From assembly GCF_014199395.1 (NCBI RefSeq), contig NZ_JACIJM010000012.1, positions 1 to 64,000 on the forward strand: a stretch of 64,000 bases of DNA, given 5' to 3'. Both the position numbers and the translations under genes were made by a program. Within the stretch, counting starts at the first letter, position 1. The number at the start of each line of letters is the position of its first letter. This document shows positions 54,117 to 63,227 of this stretch, in pieces. The DNA is from Yoonia ponticola. GTDB lineage: Bacteria; Pseudomonadota; Alphaproteobacteria; Rhodobacterales; Rhodobacteraceae. The notes below the pieces were generated by a model. It did not search any database and was not told the DNA's origin. It saw only the letters and a program-made list of their open reading frames with translations.

Positions 54117-54731
54117 TTATTCGAACAGGCGTCGCTGTGGAACCACAATAATGTCGCCCTCGGTCAGCACGGTCATGCCTGCGTTGCTCAGACCTGCTTC
54201 GATCGCTTTGTAATCGAGTGTCACAAGGTTCTCGGACCCGTCAGCGGAGGGGCGACGCAACTGTACCCGCGAGGAGGCCGCAAAGCGCGTGAAACCACCC
54301 ATTTCGGCAAAGGCTTGCAGCACGTTTGCACCCGGATCAAGTGTCACTTTGCCCGGTTTGCCGACTTCACCCATCACGAAAATCTCGATTGTCGGATCAG
54401 GTGTCGGGACTTGGGGGGTGACGGCGCGGCGTTCCGCCAGACGTTCGACGGCGACAAATACGTTCGGGCGGGCGGCAAAACTGGCGGCGAGGCCGGACGC
54501 CAGTTCGCGCTGGATGTCTTCGATGGATTTGCCGGATGCTTTGATCGCACCGGTCAGCGGCATAGAGATACGCCCGTCCGGCGACACAAGCACAGAGCGG
54601 TTCAAAGAGGGGTCTTCGATCACCTCGACCCGCAGGATGTCACCGTTGCGGATCTGATAGTTGCTTTGTGCGACGGCTGCTTGGGCCATCAACATCAGGG
54701 TTGTGGCGATGATCGCTGAAATGACCTTCAT
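54117..54731 (-). CDS. short polysaccharide export protein (EpsE/Wza-like)
   Basis: The 204-residue protein has a plain signal peptide (cleavage after AAVAQ; no lipobox) then a Poly_export domain (YQIRNGDILRVEVIEDPSLN, VLVSPDGRISMPLTGAIKASG) and one SLBB-like unit (FVMGEVGKPGKVTLDPGANVL). It is about half the length of Wza, as for the periplasmic export proteins of exosortase-associated loci. It should connect the chain-length determinant at 60859 to the outer membrane. The start has no strong competing ATG. Confidence 0.87.
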   Translation of the reverse strand: MKVISAIIATTLMLMAQAAVAQSNYQIRNGDILRVEVIEDPSLNRSVLVSPDGRISMPLTGAIKASGKSIEDIQRELASGLAASFAARPNVFVAVERLAERRAVTPQVPTPDPTIEIFVMGEVGKPGKVTLDPGANVLQAFAEMGGFTRFAASSRVQLRRPSADGSENLVTLDYKAIEAGLSNAGMTVLTEGDIIVVPQRRLFE

Positions 54732-54974
54732 TCTCGTGTCTCCTTGATGAAAGGGACCTGCACCCCGTTCAACCTGATGTGTTTCTGCGCGTAACGATTG
54801 ACGCCAAATTGGTTTTGTTGTGCGCCCGTTGGAAACAATATCGCGGAAAATATCGTCTAAACTGGGTCAACAATGCGGCGATAATGGTAAATATTGTATT
54901 AATTTACCCGCAGAAACGCGGCTCATTTGCAGCAAAACAAGGGGTCATATCCTGCGTTTTGACAGCCGCCCGTA

Positions 54975-57416
54975 TTAAGGCTGCGACTGTAGCAACTCTG
55001 TCAACAATGTCCGCGCGTCGGCAAATTGGGTCAGATCGCTATCGCCTGCGATGTCGAGCGCACGGGTCAGGGTTTCAATCGCCTCGGCGGGTTTATTCAC
55101 CGCATGTAGCGTTTTGCCGAGGTGATATTGCACCAACGGATCACCGGGCAGGCCAGTGGCGGCAGGGCGCAGGTAATCCAGTGCTTCGGCGTAATCACCG
55201 CGTCGGTAGACGATCCAGCCGTAGGTGTCTTGGAACGCAGGCACGTCCACGCCGCGCAGACGCCGCGCGATCCGGAATGCCCGATCAAGGCTGGCGCTAT
55301 CATCGCGGTGGGCGGCCAGCAGGCTGGCAAGGTTATTGGCAACCACGACATTGGCACTATCCGCAGTATAAAGCGTATCGTAGATCGCAATCGCCCCGTC
55401 GATATCGCCCGCTTGTTCCAATGCGCCCGCTTTGATCCAAAGCAGGGTCTCGGAGGCGGGTAAGGTCGCTAAACCAGTCTCTAACACTTGGGTTTTCTCG
55501 GCATCGCGGCCTTGCAGATGCAACAGCGAATAGAGCAGACGCACGGCGGATTCCGTATCTGGTGCCTCGTCGAGCACAGCGCGGAACACGGTTTCTGCCT
55601 CGTCGGCGTCGCCTTCCATCATCGCGACTGATCCGGCCAGCATCCGCAGTGTCATATTGTCGGGCTGCTCTGCGATGGCAGAGGCCAGATAACTGCGTGC
55701 CTCGGTGGTTTTGCCAGCACGGACTTGCGCCATGGCGATGGTCAGCGCGGCGCGTCCGTCTTCGTCGAGATCAGACAGTTGGTCTTGCAGCACCGCGAGG
55801 CTTTCGTCGGTGCGGTTTTGCCCCGATAGAATGCCAGCTTGGACGGCGGTGGCCAGTTGGGCTGCACGTGGATTGGTCTCGCCCATGCTGCGTAACTCGC
55901 CCAGAAGGGCGGTGGCTTGCGGCCAGTCTTGGGCTTTGAGGTGCAGATCGGCCAGCACGCTGATCAGTTCCAGATTGGTGGGCGCGGCACGGCGGGCGTC
56001 TTGCAGCACGTTAGAGGCGGCTTGGGTCCGGTCATCACGCATCAAGAAACGCGCATAGCGCAAAGACGGCTCTGGATCAGCGTTCGAGACTTCAACCGCC
56101 AAGGCCAGCCGTTCGCCAGCCAATTCCGGAAACCCAGTGCGTTCATGGGCGGTGGCCATCAGCATCATGATGTCGGGGTCGCGGGGGGATTGGCTAAGAG
56201 CTGTGCGCAAATGGGTGATGGCAGCGTCGGGGGTGTCGGCCTCGATCGCCCATGTTGCTTGCATCTTGAGGGCCGCCACATTGGTGGTGTCCTCGGCCAA
56301 GATCGCATCCACGACGCCCCGCGCAGCGGTATCGTCACCGATACTGATCAACATCTGTGCATACATCGCTTTGATCCGGCGGCTTTGGTCGCTGTCGGGC
56401 AGGTCGCTGGTGATGGACTGCATCGTGGCAAGGGCAGGGCCGTCGGGGTCGGCTTCGAACATGATGACGGCGGCGGTGGCGCGGTAAAGCGGCTGCACAT
56501 CCGTGTCTGCGGTGGCATCCGCGAGGGCGGTCAATTCGTCCAAGGCCGCCTGATCGCCCTGCGCCTGACGCAGGAATTGCACGATGGTCATATGTTCGGA
56601 GGCAGCCGTGGCCGGATCACCCGCCATCTGGCGCAGGATTGCTTCGGCAGCAGGGTAGTCTTGTTGTTGCAGATGCCAGTTCACAAGGGCGCTGCGCACC
56701 TCTGCGTTCTCGGGAAACTGGTCAAACATAGTCTCTAATTGGGCGATTGCGGCGGTATCGTCTTTCAAATCCGACAGCAGTCGCAGCTTTGCGCCATGAA
56801 ACTCTAGCGAGGTGGGGTCTTGGGCAATCGCGCGGTCCAGCAAGGGCAGGGCGGTGTCGGGCAGGGGACCACGGGCCGCGGCGTCAATGGCCACACGCAG
56901 GGCCACAAGGTTATCGGGGCTGGTGTCCAGCACGGTTTTGGCACGGGTCGCGGCATCAGCCTGCGCGCCCGCATCATCCGCACGCAGGGCAGTGGTATAA
57001 GCGATGGCGGCGGCAACGGCTTGCGCGCGTGGATCATCAGGGGTCAGTGCAATCGCTGCGGTCCCGTGACGGCGAACCTCGTCCCAATCATTGCGCACAA
57101 GGGCGATTTCGGCGAGCGTCAGACGCACCGATGGCGTGTCGGGGTATTGTTCGATCAAGCGCAGGTACTGGCTGTAAGCATCGGTAGTGCGGCCCAGATC
57201 AAGCAGGGTGTCGGCATAGATTTCGCGGGCTTCTTTGTGGAAACCGTCGTGTTCAAACACATTGCGGAATTCGATCAAAGCGCGGTCGGTGTCGCCTTCG
57301 GCCAGCAAGGCAAGGCCGGACTGATAATAAGCGTCGGCGCGGTCTGCGGCGTCTTCACAAGCGCTTAGGGCGAGAACAGCACATAAAGCTGCCCCTTTGA
57401 TCCATGGAAATGTCAT
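54975..57416 (-). CDS. TPR-repeat lipoprotein of exopolysaccharide/exosortase locus (PrsT-like)
   Basis: From ATG 57416 the protein has 813 residues: a lipoprotein signal ending ALSAC (Cys20), then roughly 20 TPR units over the whole length (for example ADAYYQSGLALLAEGDTDRALIEFRN and the last, YNL-lacking PLVQYHLGKTLHAVNKPAEAIETLTRALD). Long TPR lipoproteins are a hallmark of PEP-CTERM/exosortase loci. It could scaffold the polymer-export complex in the periplasm. It is the largest gene in this locus. Confidence 0.85.
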   Translation of the reverse strand: MTFPWIKGAALCAVLALSACEDAADRADAYYQSGLALLAEGDTDRALIEFRNVFEHDGFHKEAREIYADTLLDLGRTTDAYSQYLRLIEQYPDTPSVRLTLAEIALVRNDWDEVRRHGTAAIALTPDDPRAQAVAAAIAYTTALRADDAGAQADAATRAKTVLDTSPDNLVALRVAIDAAARGPLPDTALPLLDRAIAQDPTSLEFHGAKLRLLSDLKDDTAAIAQLETMFDQFPENAEVRSALVNWHLQQQDYPAAEAILRQMAGDPATAASEHMTIVQFLRQAQGDQAALDELTALADATADTDVQPLYRATAAVIMFEADPDGPALATMQSITSDLPDSDQSRRIKAMYAQMLISIGDDTAARGVVDAILAEDTTNVAALKMQATWAIEADTPDAAITHLRTALSQSPRDPDIMMLMATAHERTGFPELAGERLALAVEVSNADPEPSLRYARFLMRDDRTQAASNVLQDARRAAPTNLELISVLADLHLKAQDWPQATALLGELRSMGETNPRAAQLATAVQAGILSGQNRTDESLAVLQDQLSDLDEDGRAALTIAMAQVRAGKTTEARSYLASAIAEQPDNMTLRMLAGSVAMMEGDADEAETVFRAVLDEAPDTESAVRLLYSLLHLQGRDAEKTQVLETGLATLPASETLLWIKAGALEQAGDIDGAIAIYDTLYTADSANVVVANNLASLLAAHRDDSASLDRAFRIARRLRGVDVPAFQDTYGWIVYRRGDYAEALDYLRPAATGLPGDPLVQYHLGKTLHAVNKPAEAIETLTRALDIAGDSDLTQFADARTLLTELLQSQP

Positions 57417-57575
57417 CGTCTGCTCAATCACTAGCGGCCGGTTATCCGGCTCTGTCTGGCAAAGGTTAACAGGGGGAAATCGCTTTGTCGCGCCTTTGGT
57501 GTGCGTTGCAAGGCAGGTGTGGTGTGGGTGCTTCAGTTGGGGGAGGTGCGGTTGTTAGCGGCAGCAGCCGTACAG

Positions 57576-58580
57576 CTAGGAAGATGGTTCGCAGTCCTGA
57601 TCTTTCGTTGCCTTTTTGTTTGGGTCAAGTGAAGTTCCCTTGGAAATCTCTTCCCAAACCTCAATGAAAGGTCCAACAAGTGCATCTTTCAGCGTCGGAT
57701 GAGGTTGTGCGATCGGTACGCCGTTACGGTCCGCGAGGCCAAACGTCAGTTCTTCTGGCCCATCGGGGATGTAAAGTGTCCCAAACATCCAATCCCAGAA
57801 TGCGAACACTTCGCCAAAGTTTTTGTCATGATGGATCACATCGCTTGAATGGTGGACCTGATGTTGGGCTGGTGAAATCAAGATATGCTCTAAGACCGGC
57901 CCATAGCTTAGCCAAATATGACTGTGACGCAGGTGCCCTGCAAAAAAGATGTATGCATTAAATGTGATGGTACCAGCATACAGCACCCAAGGTTCGATCT
58001 GCCCGACGACGGCAAACAGGATCACGGCTTGTACGAAACCGATCATCACTGACATGAGCAACATTTGTAGTGCTGAATAGGCAGGGTGCGCACGCAGAAA
58101 TGTTACCGGAGTGAGGACTTCGGCAGAGTGATGAACCGCGTGAAACGGCCAAAGCACCCGTACCATATGATGTAAATAATGGTTCCAGTAGCGGCAAAGA
58201 TCCTGCGTGAGAAATAGAAGAACTGCGGCGAGAATACCCTGCCATATCCCAGTTTCAGGGATCGCCATCGGACCACCCGTTATAGATGCAAAACGGTCAA
58301 GGAGCCAAAGGGTGACTGTTGGTGCGATCCACAAAATCGATAGTGCGCCTGTTGCAGTAAAGATGGTATTGAATAGGGCAATTTTGATATCCACCATCGT
58401 GGACGGATGCATGTACAGCTCTTTAGGAGCGACAAAACGCAGAAAGCCGGTGGGTCTTCCCCGTATGATCCAGATGATCCAAACGATCAGGAGCGTCGAG
58501 CCTAAGTAGAGAGGCGACAAAAAAAACTGTGCTGCGAACGATTTGTTGAAACCGTCTACGAGATTAGCAAGAAATTCCAT
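57576..58580 (-). CDS. sterol desaturase/fatty acid hydroxylase family protein
   Basis: The 334-residue membrane protein has four or so hydrophobic segments and the di-iron histidine clusters: HYLHHMVRVLWPFHAVHHS (about 135-153), GHLRHSH, and SPAQHQVHHSSDVIHHDKNFG. This matches the fatty acid hydroxylase superfamily, which hydroxylates or desaturates lipids. AAGGA precedes the ATG by six bases. Its GC is lower than the flanking exopolysaccharide genes, and it is an odd member of such a locus, so it may have been inserted. It might alter a lipid carrier or anchor; the substrate is unknown. Confidence 0.85.
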   Translation of the reverse strand: MEFLANLVDGFNKSFAAQFFLSPLYLGSTLLIVWIIWIIRGRPTGFLRFVAPKELYMHPSTMVDIKIALFNTIFTATGALSILWIAPTVTLWLLDRFASITGGPMAIPETGIWQGILAAVLLFLTQDLCRYWNHYLHHMVRVLWPFHAVHHSAEVLTPVTFLRAHPAYSALQMLLMSVMIGFVQAVILFAVVGQIEPWVLYAGTITFNAYIFFAGHLRHSHIWLSYGPVLEHILISPAQHQVHHSSDVIHHDKNFGEVFAFWDWMFGTLYIPDGPEELTFGLADRNGVPIAQPHPTLKDALVGPFIEVWEEISKGTSLDPNKKATKDQDCEPSS

Positions 58581-58833
58581 ACTCAGTCCTTATACCGACG
58601 CCTCCTCAATCGTTGTGGACTGCGGCATATCGGAGGCTGATCTAAGGTCATTTTCCGACGCCATAGATCTCGCGGTAACCATGAGAACGTTGCTAATTGA
58701 GACGAAACAGCAAGCTACAATACTGAAAGCCATAGCCTACGCCCGTCGTTCTCGGCGTTTAAGGTGCAAATATGAATTGCGACTTAAAGAAACCCTAGAT
58801 TTCCGCTTTTGGCCCGCAATATCTGCCTCGCCT

Positions 58834-59550
58834 TTAATGCCCTGTGGCGCGGGTGATGACGGTGATGGTTGCCAGCAGCGTTTTGAGGTCGACGAGGAAC
58901 GAGCAGTTTTTGTGGTAGCCGGTGTCGTAGGCTGCGCGGTCTGCGAAGGCTGTTTCGTTGCGTGCTGAGATTTGCCACGGTCCTGTGATGCCGGGCAGCA
59001 TTTTGTAGTAGGCCGTGCCCGGGTACATGATCTGTTGTTCTGGCAGCATCGGGCGGGGGCCCACGAGGCTCATTTCGCCGCGCAGCACGTTCAGCAATTG
59101 TGGCAATTCGTCCAGTGACGTCTTGCGCATGATGCGGCCAACGCGGGTGATGCGGGGGTCGTTTTTGAGTTTCTGTGTCCGGTCCCATTCGGCGCGTGCT
59201 GCCGGATTGGATTGCAGATGACGCGCAAGAGCGCTGTCCGCATTTGCCACCATCGAGCGGAATTTCCACATCGTATAGACGCGGCCGTGCAGACCGATCC
59301 GCTGTTGTTTGTAGAACGGGCGGCCACCGCTCAGGGCGACGATCAGCGTCAGCAGGGCAAGGGCGGGGATCACAATCGGGGCGGCTACCAGAATGGCGCA
59401 GACATCAAACACACGTTTCAAACCGGCGCGGTAGGCGCTGATCGGTTGCGGTGTCGCCAGTGCTGCAAACCCCAGATCCATACCCGCAAAAGCGGCTGGC
59501 AGGGCAAGTGGTACGGCATTGCGGTGCATGTCTTTTGTGAAGTGCATCAT
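58834..59550 (-). CDS. initiating sugar-phosphate transferase (exopolysaccharide type)
   Basis: The 238-residue protein carries a single N-terminal membrane hairpin (VFDVCAILVAAPIVIPALAL), KFRSM, the catalytic region SLDELPQLLNVLRGE followed by SLVGPRPML, and PGITGPWQISARNE, as in ExoY/WbaP cores. It transfers a hexose-1-phosphate to undecaprenyl phosphate, starting the exopolysaccharide repeat. It is the second such enzyme in the window (see 12483). It is divergent from the ATPase operon across a 427-base region with an inverted repeat. Confidence 0.9.
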   Translation of the reverse strand: MMHFTKDMHRNAVPLALPAAFAGMDLGFAALATPQPISAYRAGLKRVFDVCAILVAAPIVIPALALLTLIVALSGGRPFYKQQRIGLHGRVYTMWKFRSMVANADSALARHLQSNPAARAEWDRTQKLKNDPRITRVGRIMRKTSLDELPQLLNVLRGEMSLVGPRPMLPEQQIMYPGTAYYKMLPGITGPWQISARNETAFADRAAYDTGYHKNCSFLVDLKTLLATITVITRATGH

Positions 59551-59977
59551 GTGGTCCCAAATAGCGGACCAAGAGGGGTATCTTGGTGTCGGTCCTTTCT
59601 GAGTACCGCCACACAGAGGGTTTTTAAGGGAATATTAACGACAATTTTAAGGTTAATATTCTGTTTATTAACACAATTCCGCCGCAGCTGCCTTGGTTTC
59701 AATTACAGGTTGCGAGCGAGATGTGGTTTACGCCTGTATCTGTTGAAAATAAGGCAAAAACCGTTGTTTATGGCGAATTTACGATGGTTAACGGGGGTCT
59801 CTGTTGCCCGCACAACAATAATCCGCGCCAAGTTGGGCTGCATTTTGTAGGGTGCTTGCAATCGCTAGGCAAATTGTCCCATGACTTTGGTAGATAAGCG
59901 ATTTTGACCCTGACGTTTTTGCTGCGCAGAGGATCAAGACAAGAGGCAATAAGCGTCCCCAAAAGACGCTCGGGAGT
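59551..59977. promoter_or_regulatory. divergent promoter region with 10-base inverted repeat
   Basis: The 427 bases between the divergent sugar transferase and ATPase genes contain no gene. They are AT-rich around 59620-59680 and hold an exact inverted repeat, gaattattaac-like arms: gaatattaac (59630-59639) and gttaatattc (59652-59661) with a 12-base spacer. This could be an operator for an exopolysaccharide regulator or a leader hairpin of the sugar-transferase transcript. Further motifs near 59700-59900 were not recognised. Confidence 0.5.
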
Positions 59978-60862
59978 ATGATGGGACAACCCCTCGATCT
60001 ATATACGGCTCACTTTGGGCTGCGCGAGAGACCGTTTTCGCTGGTCCCTGATCCGGGGTTTCTGTTTTGGTCCGACACCCATGCCCGTGCGTTCTCGATG
60101 TTGGAATACGGAATTCTGACCCGCGCGCCGATCACGCTGATCACGGGTGAAGTGGGCACAGGCAAGACCACGTTGATCCACCAGCTGCTGGACAGTAACC
60201 GCGAAGATGTGACGATCGGCCTGATTGCGAATGCCCAAGGCGACCGCGCTGAATTGCTGCGCTGGGTGTTGATGTCGCTGGGGCAGACTGCGGATCACAA
60301 TGCCCATTATGTTGATCTGTTTGGTCAGTTTCAGACGTATCTGGTGTCGGAATATGCAGCGGGTCGCCGCGTTGTGCTGATCTTTGACGAGGCGCAGAAC
60401 CTGACCCGTGACGTGTTGGAAGAGTTGCGGATGTTCACCAACATCAACGCGGGCAAAGATGAATTGCTGCAACTGATTATTGTTGGCCAGCCGGAACTGC
60501 GCGACATCGTGCTGCGGCCCGATTTGAAACAACTCGCGCAACGTGTCGCCGCCAGTTTCCATCTGCCCGAGATGGATCAAGAGGGGGTCGGCGCTTATAT
60601 CCGTCACCGTCTGCATGTGGCGGGGGCCACGACTAATATATTCGAGAGCAGTGCGATTGCGGGGATCTACGAGATCACCCGTGGCATTCCGCGCCTGATT
60701 AATCAGCTGTGCGATCTGGCGTTGGTCTATGCCTTTACGATGGACGTCCAGACCGTACCGCGCAGTGTGATTGACCAGATCATGAAGGATGGTGTGTTCT
60801 TTGGCGGAGGTCAGGAACATCAGGTCACGGCCAGTTTTGTGCGCAACCGAGGTGCGCGATGA
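59978..60862 (+). CDS. AAA ATPase of exosortase/exopolysaccharide locus (ExeA/GspA-like)
   Basis: The 294-residue protein begins MGQPLDLYTAHFGLRERPF, the typical opening of the putative secretion ATPases of PEP-CTERM loci, with Walker A GEVGTGKTT (57-65) and Walker B VLIFDEAQNL (about 132-141), and GIPRLINQLCDLALVYA near the end. Two ATGs (59978, 59981) are possible; the second sits four bases from GGGAG. It overlaps the chain-length determinant gene by four bases. The energy-consuming step it drives is not established. Confidence 0.9.
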   Translation: MMGQPLDLYTAHFGLRERPFSLVPDPGFLFWSDTHARAFSMLEYGILTRAPITLITGEVGTGKTTLIHQLLDSNREDVTIGLIANAQGDRAELLRWVLMSLGQTADHNAHYVDLFGQFQTYLVSEYAAGRRVVLIFDEAQNLTRDVLEELRMFTNINAGKDELLQLIIVGQPELRDIVLRPDLKQLAQRVAASFHLPEMDQEGVGAYIRHRLHVAGATTNIFESSAIAGIYEITRGIPRLINQLCDLALVYAFTMDVQTVPRSVIDQIMKDGVFFGGGQEHQVTASFVRNRGAR

Positions 60863-62433
60863 CTATCGACCTGCGGTTCTATCTCTCTTTGTTTATCCGG
60901 CGCATTCATTACTTCCTGATCTGTCTGGCTGTGGGATCGGCTGTGGGGATCACGCTGGCCACGGTGCTGCCGCCTGTGTTCAAGGCCAATGCGAAACTGA
61001 TCGTGGAAAGCGAACAAATCCCCGGTGATTTGGCTGCAACCACGGTGCAGACCGAGACGACAGAGCAACTACAGATCATTCAGCAACGGATTTTGACGCG
61101 AGATTCCCTGCTAGAGATGGCCAATCGGCTGCGGATTTACGACGCGCCTGCGGGTGAAATTGCCACCCGTTTGCCTGCTGACGAGATTGTTGAAGACCTG
61201 CGCGACCGGATTGTGATTTCGACCACAGGCGGGTCCAGCACGCGCGGTCCTGTGCAGGCAACCATCGTTGAAGTCAGCTTTGAAGCGCCAACGGCCTTGA
61301 TGTCGGCCACCGTTACCAATGAAGTTGTGACGCTGATTTTGCAGGAAAACGTGGAAATTCGCACGTCCGTGGCAGGGCAGACGCTGGAATATTTCAACGA
61401 AGAGGTGTCGCGGCTGGATCAGGAACTGGCCACGCGCGGCGCTGATATTCTGGCGTTTCAGGAACGTAACCTTGAAGCGCTGCCTGATAGTCTGGATTTC
61501 AGACGCCAGCAGCAATCGGCCGCCCAAGAGCGTTTGGCGCAGGTGGAACGCGATGAGGCGGTCTTGCGGGATCGTCGCGACCGCTTGACGGTTTTGTTTG
61601 AAAGCACGGGTGATATTGGCGGATTAAACACGCCACTATCGAGCCAGACGCCTGAGCAACGCCAGTTGCAGGGTCTAAAAGACGAGATGAACACGCTGTT
61701 GGCGGTGCTGTCGCCGGAAAACCCGCGTGTGAAGGTGATGAAAGCCCAGATCGCCGCGTTAGAAGTGACCGTTGCTGCACAAACCTCGGCTGGTTTCGAG
61801 ACATCGCTGGCGGGTGTGCCCTTGTCGCCGTTTGAAATTCAGATTGCGGATTTTGACGGGCAGCTCGCATTTCTGGCCGCGCAGAAAAGCACGATTAATG
61901 CCACGATGGAGGCGCTGCGTCTGTCGATTGAAGCCACCCCCGGCAATGCGATTACGCTGGATACGTTACAGCGCGACTACGCAAACCTGCGTGCGCAATA
62001 CGACCAAGCGGTTGCAAACCGTGCCCGCGCCGAAACGGGTGACACGATTGAAGCTTTGGCCAAAGGGCAGCGGATTTCGGTGATTGAACAAGCGGTGCCG
62101 CCGCGTGCGCCGGACCGTCCGAACCGCACGGTTGTCGCGGCTGCAGGTGTCGGCATGGGGACATTGGCAGGGTTTGCGTTGATTGTGGTGTTAGAGTTGA
62201 TGAACACAGCGATCCGCAGGCCAATTGATTTGACCAGCAAACTGGGGATCACGCCTTTTGGGACGGTGCCGCTGATCCGCACCCGTTGGGAAATTGTGCG
62301 CCGCCAGACGATTATCTTTGCAGGGTTTGCTGTGGCGATTGTGATGATCCCCGCCTTGTTGTGGTTGATCCATGCTCAAGTGATGCCGTTGGATGTGATC
62401 CTGGACCGGGTCAAAGAAAAGGTGGGATTATGA
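60859..62433 (+). CDS. chain-length determinant protein (Wzz/GumC-like)
   Basis: The 524-residue protein has an N-terminal membrane segment (about 16-37), a Wzz domain (LPPVFKANAKLIVESEQIPGD), long coiled coils in the periplasm (EVSRLDQELATRGADILAFQ; LRRQ.. QERLAQVERDEAVLRDRR), the GumC/EpsF-type VIEQAVPPRAPDRPNR motif just before the second membrane segment and a third hydrophobic span near the end. It controls polymer length with the kinase encoded next. ATGA overlaps join it to both neighbours. Confidence 0.9.
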   Translation: MTIDLRFYLSLFIRRIHYFLICLAVGSAVGITLATVLPPVFKANAKLIVESEQIPGDLAATTVQTETTEQLQIIQQRILTRDSLLEMANRLRIYDAPAGEIATRLPADEIVEDLRDRIVISTTGGSSTRGPVQATIVEVSFEAPTALMSATVTNEVVTLILQENVEIRTSVAGQTLEYFNEEVSRLDQELATRGADILAFQERNLEALPDSLDFRRQQQSAAQERLAQVERDEAVLRDRRDRLTVLFESTGDIGGLNTPLSSQTPEQRQLQGLKDEMNTLLAVLSPENPRVKVMKAQIAALEVTVAAQTSAGFETSLAGVPLSPFEIQIADFDGQLAFLAAQKSTINATMEALRLSIEATPGNAITLDTLQRDYANLRAQYDQAVANRARAETGDTIEALAKGQRISVIEQAVPPRAPDRPNRTVVAAAGVGMGTLAGFALIVVLELMNTAIRRPIDLTSKLGITPFGTVPLIRTRWEIVRRQTIIFAGFAVAIVMIPALLWLIHAQVMPLDVILDRVKEKVGL

Positions 62434-63227
62434 ACACGATCCAAGACGCAATTGCGAAAGCCCGTGTCACGCGCGACAATCTGGCGGCCTCTGTGCCGAC
62501 ACAACCGCAGACGGATACTGGCCCATGGCAGGCCTTGACCCAGTTCAAACCGTCGATCAGGCGGTTGCGGCGCAACAGGATTGTCGCCGCTGATGGTGGG
62601 CGTCCGGCGATGGATTTTGACGTGATCCGCACGCGGATGATGCAAGTGATGCAGGCGAATGGCTGGAAGCGGGTGGCGATCACGTCGCCGACTGCGGGCT
62701 GCGGTAAATCGACGATGGTGATGAACCTTGCCTATTCGCTGTCGCGGCACCGCGATCACAAGACGATGGTGCTAGAGATGGATATGCGCAAACCGTCCCT
62801 GTCACGCGCAATGCAAATTCCGGGCGAGCGGCAGTTCAGTCGTGTGCTTGAGGAACGTGCGCCGTTTGAAGATCATGCGGTGCGGGTTGGCTACAACATG
62901 ATTTTTGCCACCAACACCAATGCTGTAACCGGATCGGCGGAATTGCTGCAAAATCCGGGGACTGCGCGGGCTTTGGATGATGTGTCTGCCCGCTATGCCC
63001 CCGACACGATGATTTTTGACATGCCGCCGATGCTGACGGGCGATGATACAATGGCGTTTCTGGCGCGTGTGGATTGCGTGTTGCTGTTGGCGGCCGCCGA
63101 AGAAAGCAACATTAAACAGATCGACAGATGCGAGCGTGATATCGCGAGCCAGACCAATGTGATGGGCGTGATCCTGAACAAATGCCGGTATATGGACCGC
63201 GACAACGCCTATGATTACTATGAGTGA
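62430..63227 (+). CDS. BY-kinase-like tyrosine-protein kinase (CpsD/EpsG-type)
   Basis: The 265-residue protein from ATG 62430 (overlapping the previous stop) has Walker A TSPTAGCGKST, Walker A' VLEMDMRKPSL and Walker B TMIFDMPPML, the bacterial tyrosine kinase set, and ends in a small tyrosine cluster (RYMDRDNAYDYYE) suited to autophosphorylation. It normally partners the cytoplasmic side of the chain-length determinant encoded just upstream. The GT2 gene starts inside its 3' end (8-base overlap). Confidence 0.88.
   Translation: MNTIQDAIAKARVTRDNLAASVPTQPQTDTGPWQALTQFKPSIRRLRRNRIVAADGGRPAMDFDVIRTRMMQVMQANGWKRVAITSPTAGCGKSTMVMNLAYSLSRHRDHKTMVLEMDMRKPSLSRAMQIPGERQFSRVLEERAPFEDHAVRVGYNMIFATNTNAVTGSAELLQNPGTARALDDVSARYAPDTMIFDMPPMLTGDDTMAFLARVDCVLLLAAAEESNIKQIDRCERDIASQTNVMGVILNKCRYMDRDNAYDYYE

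Noticed and set aside
58543..58968. Plus-strand open frame across the hydroxylase/transferase gap
   Set aside because: It overlaps the ends of two convincing minus-strand genes and has no motif or start signal; the 253-base gap shows nothing recognisable.
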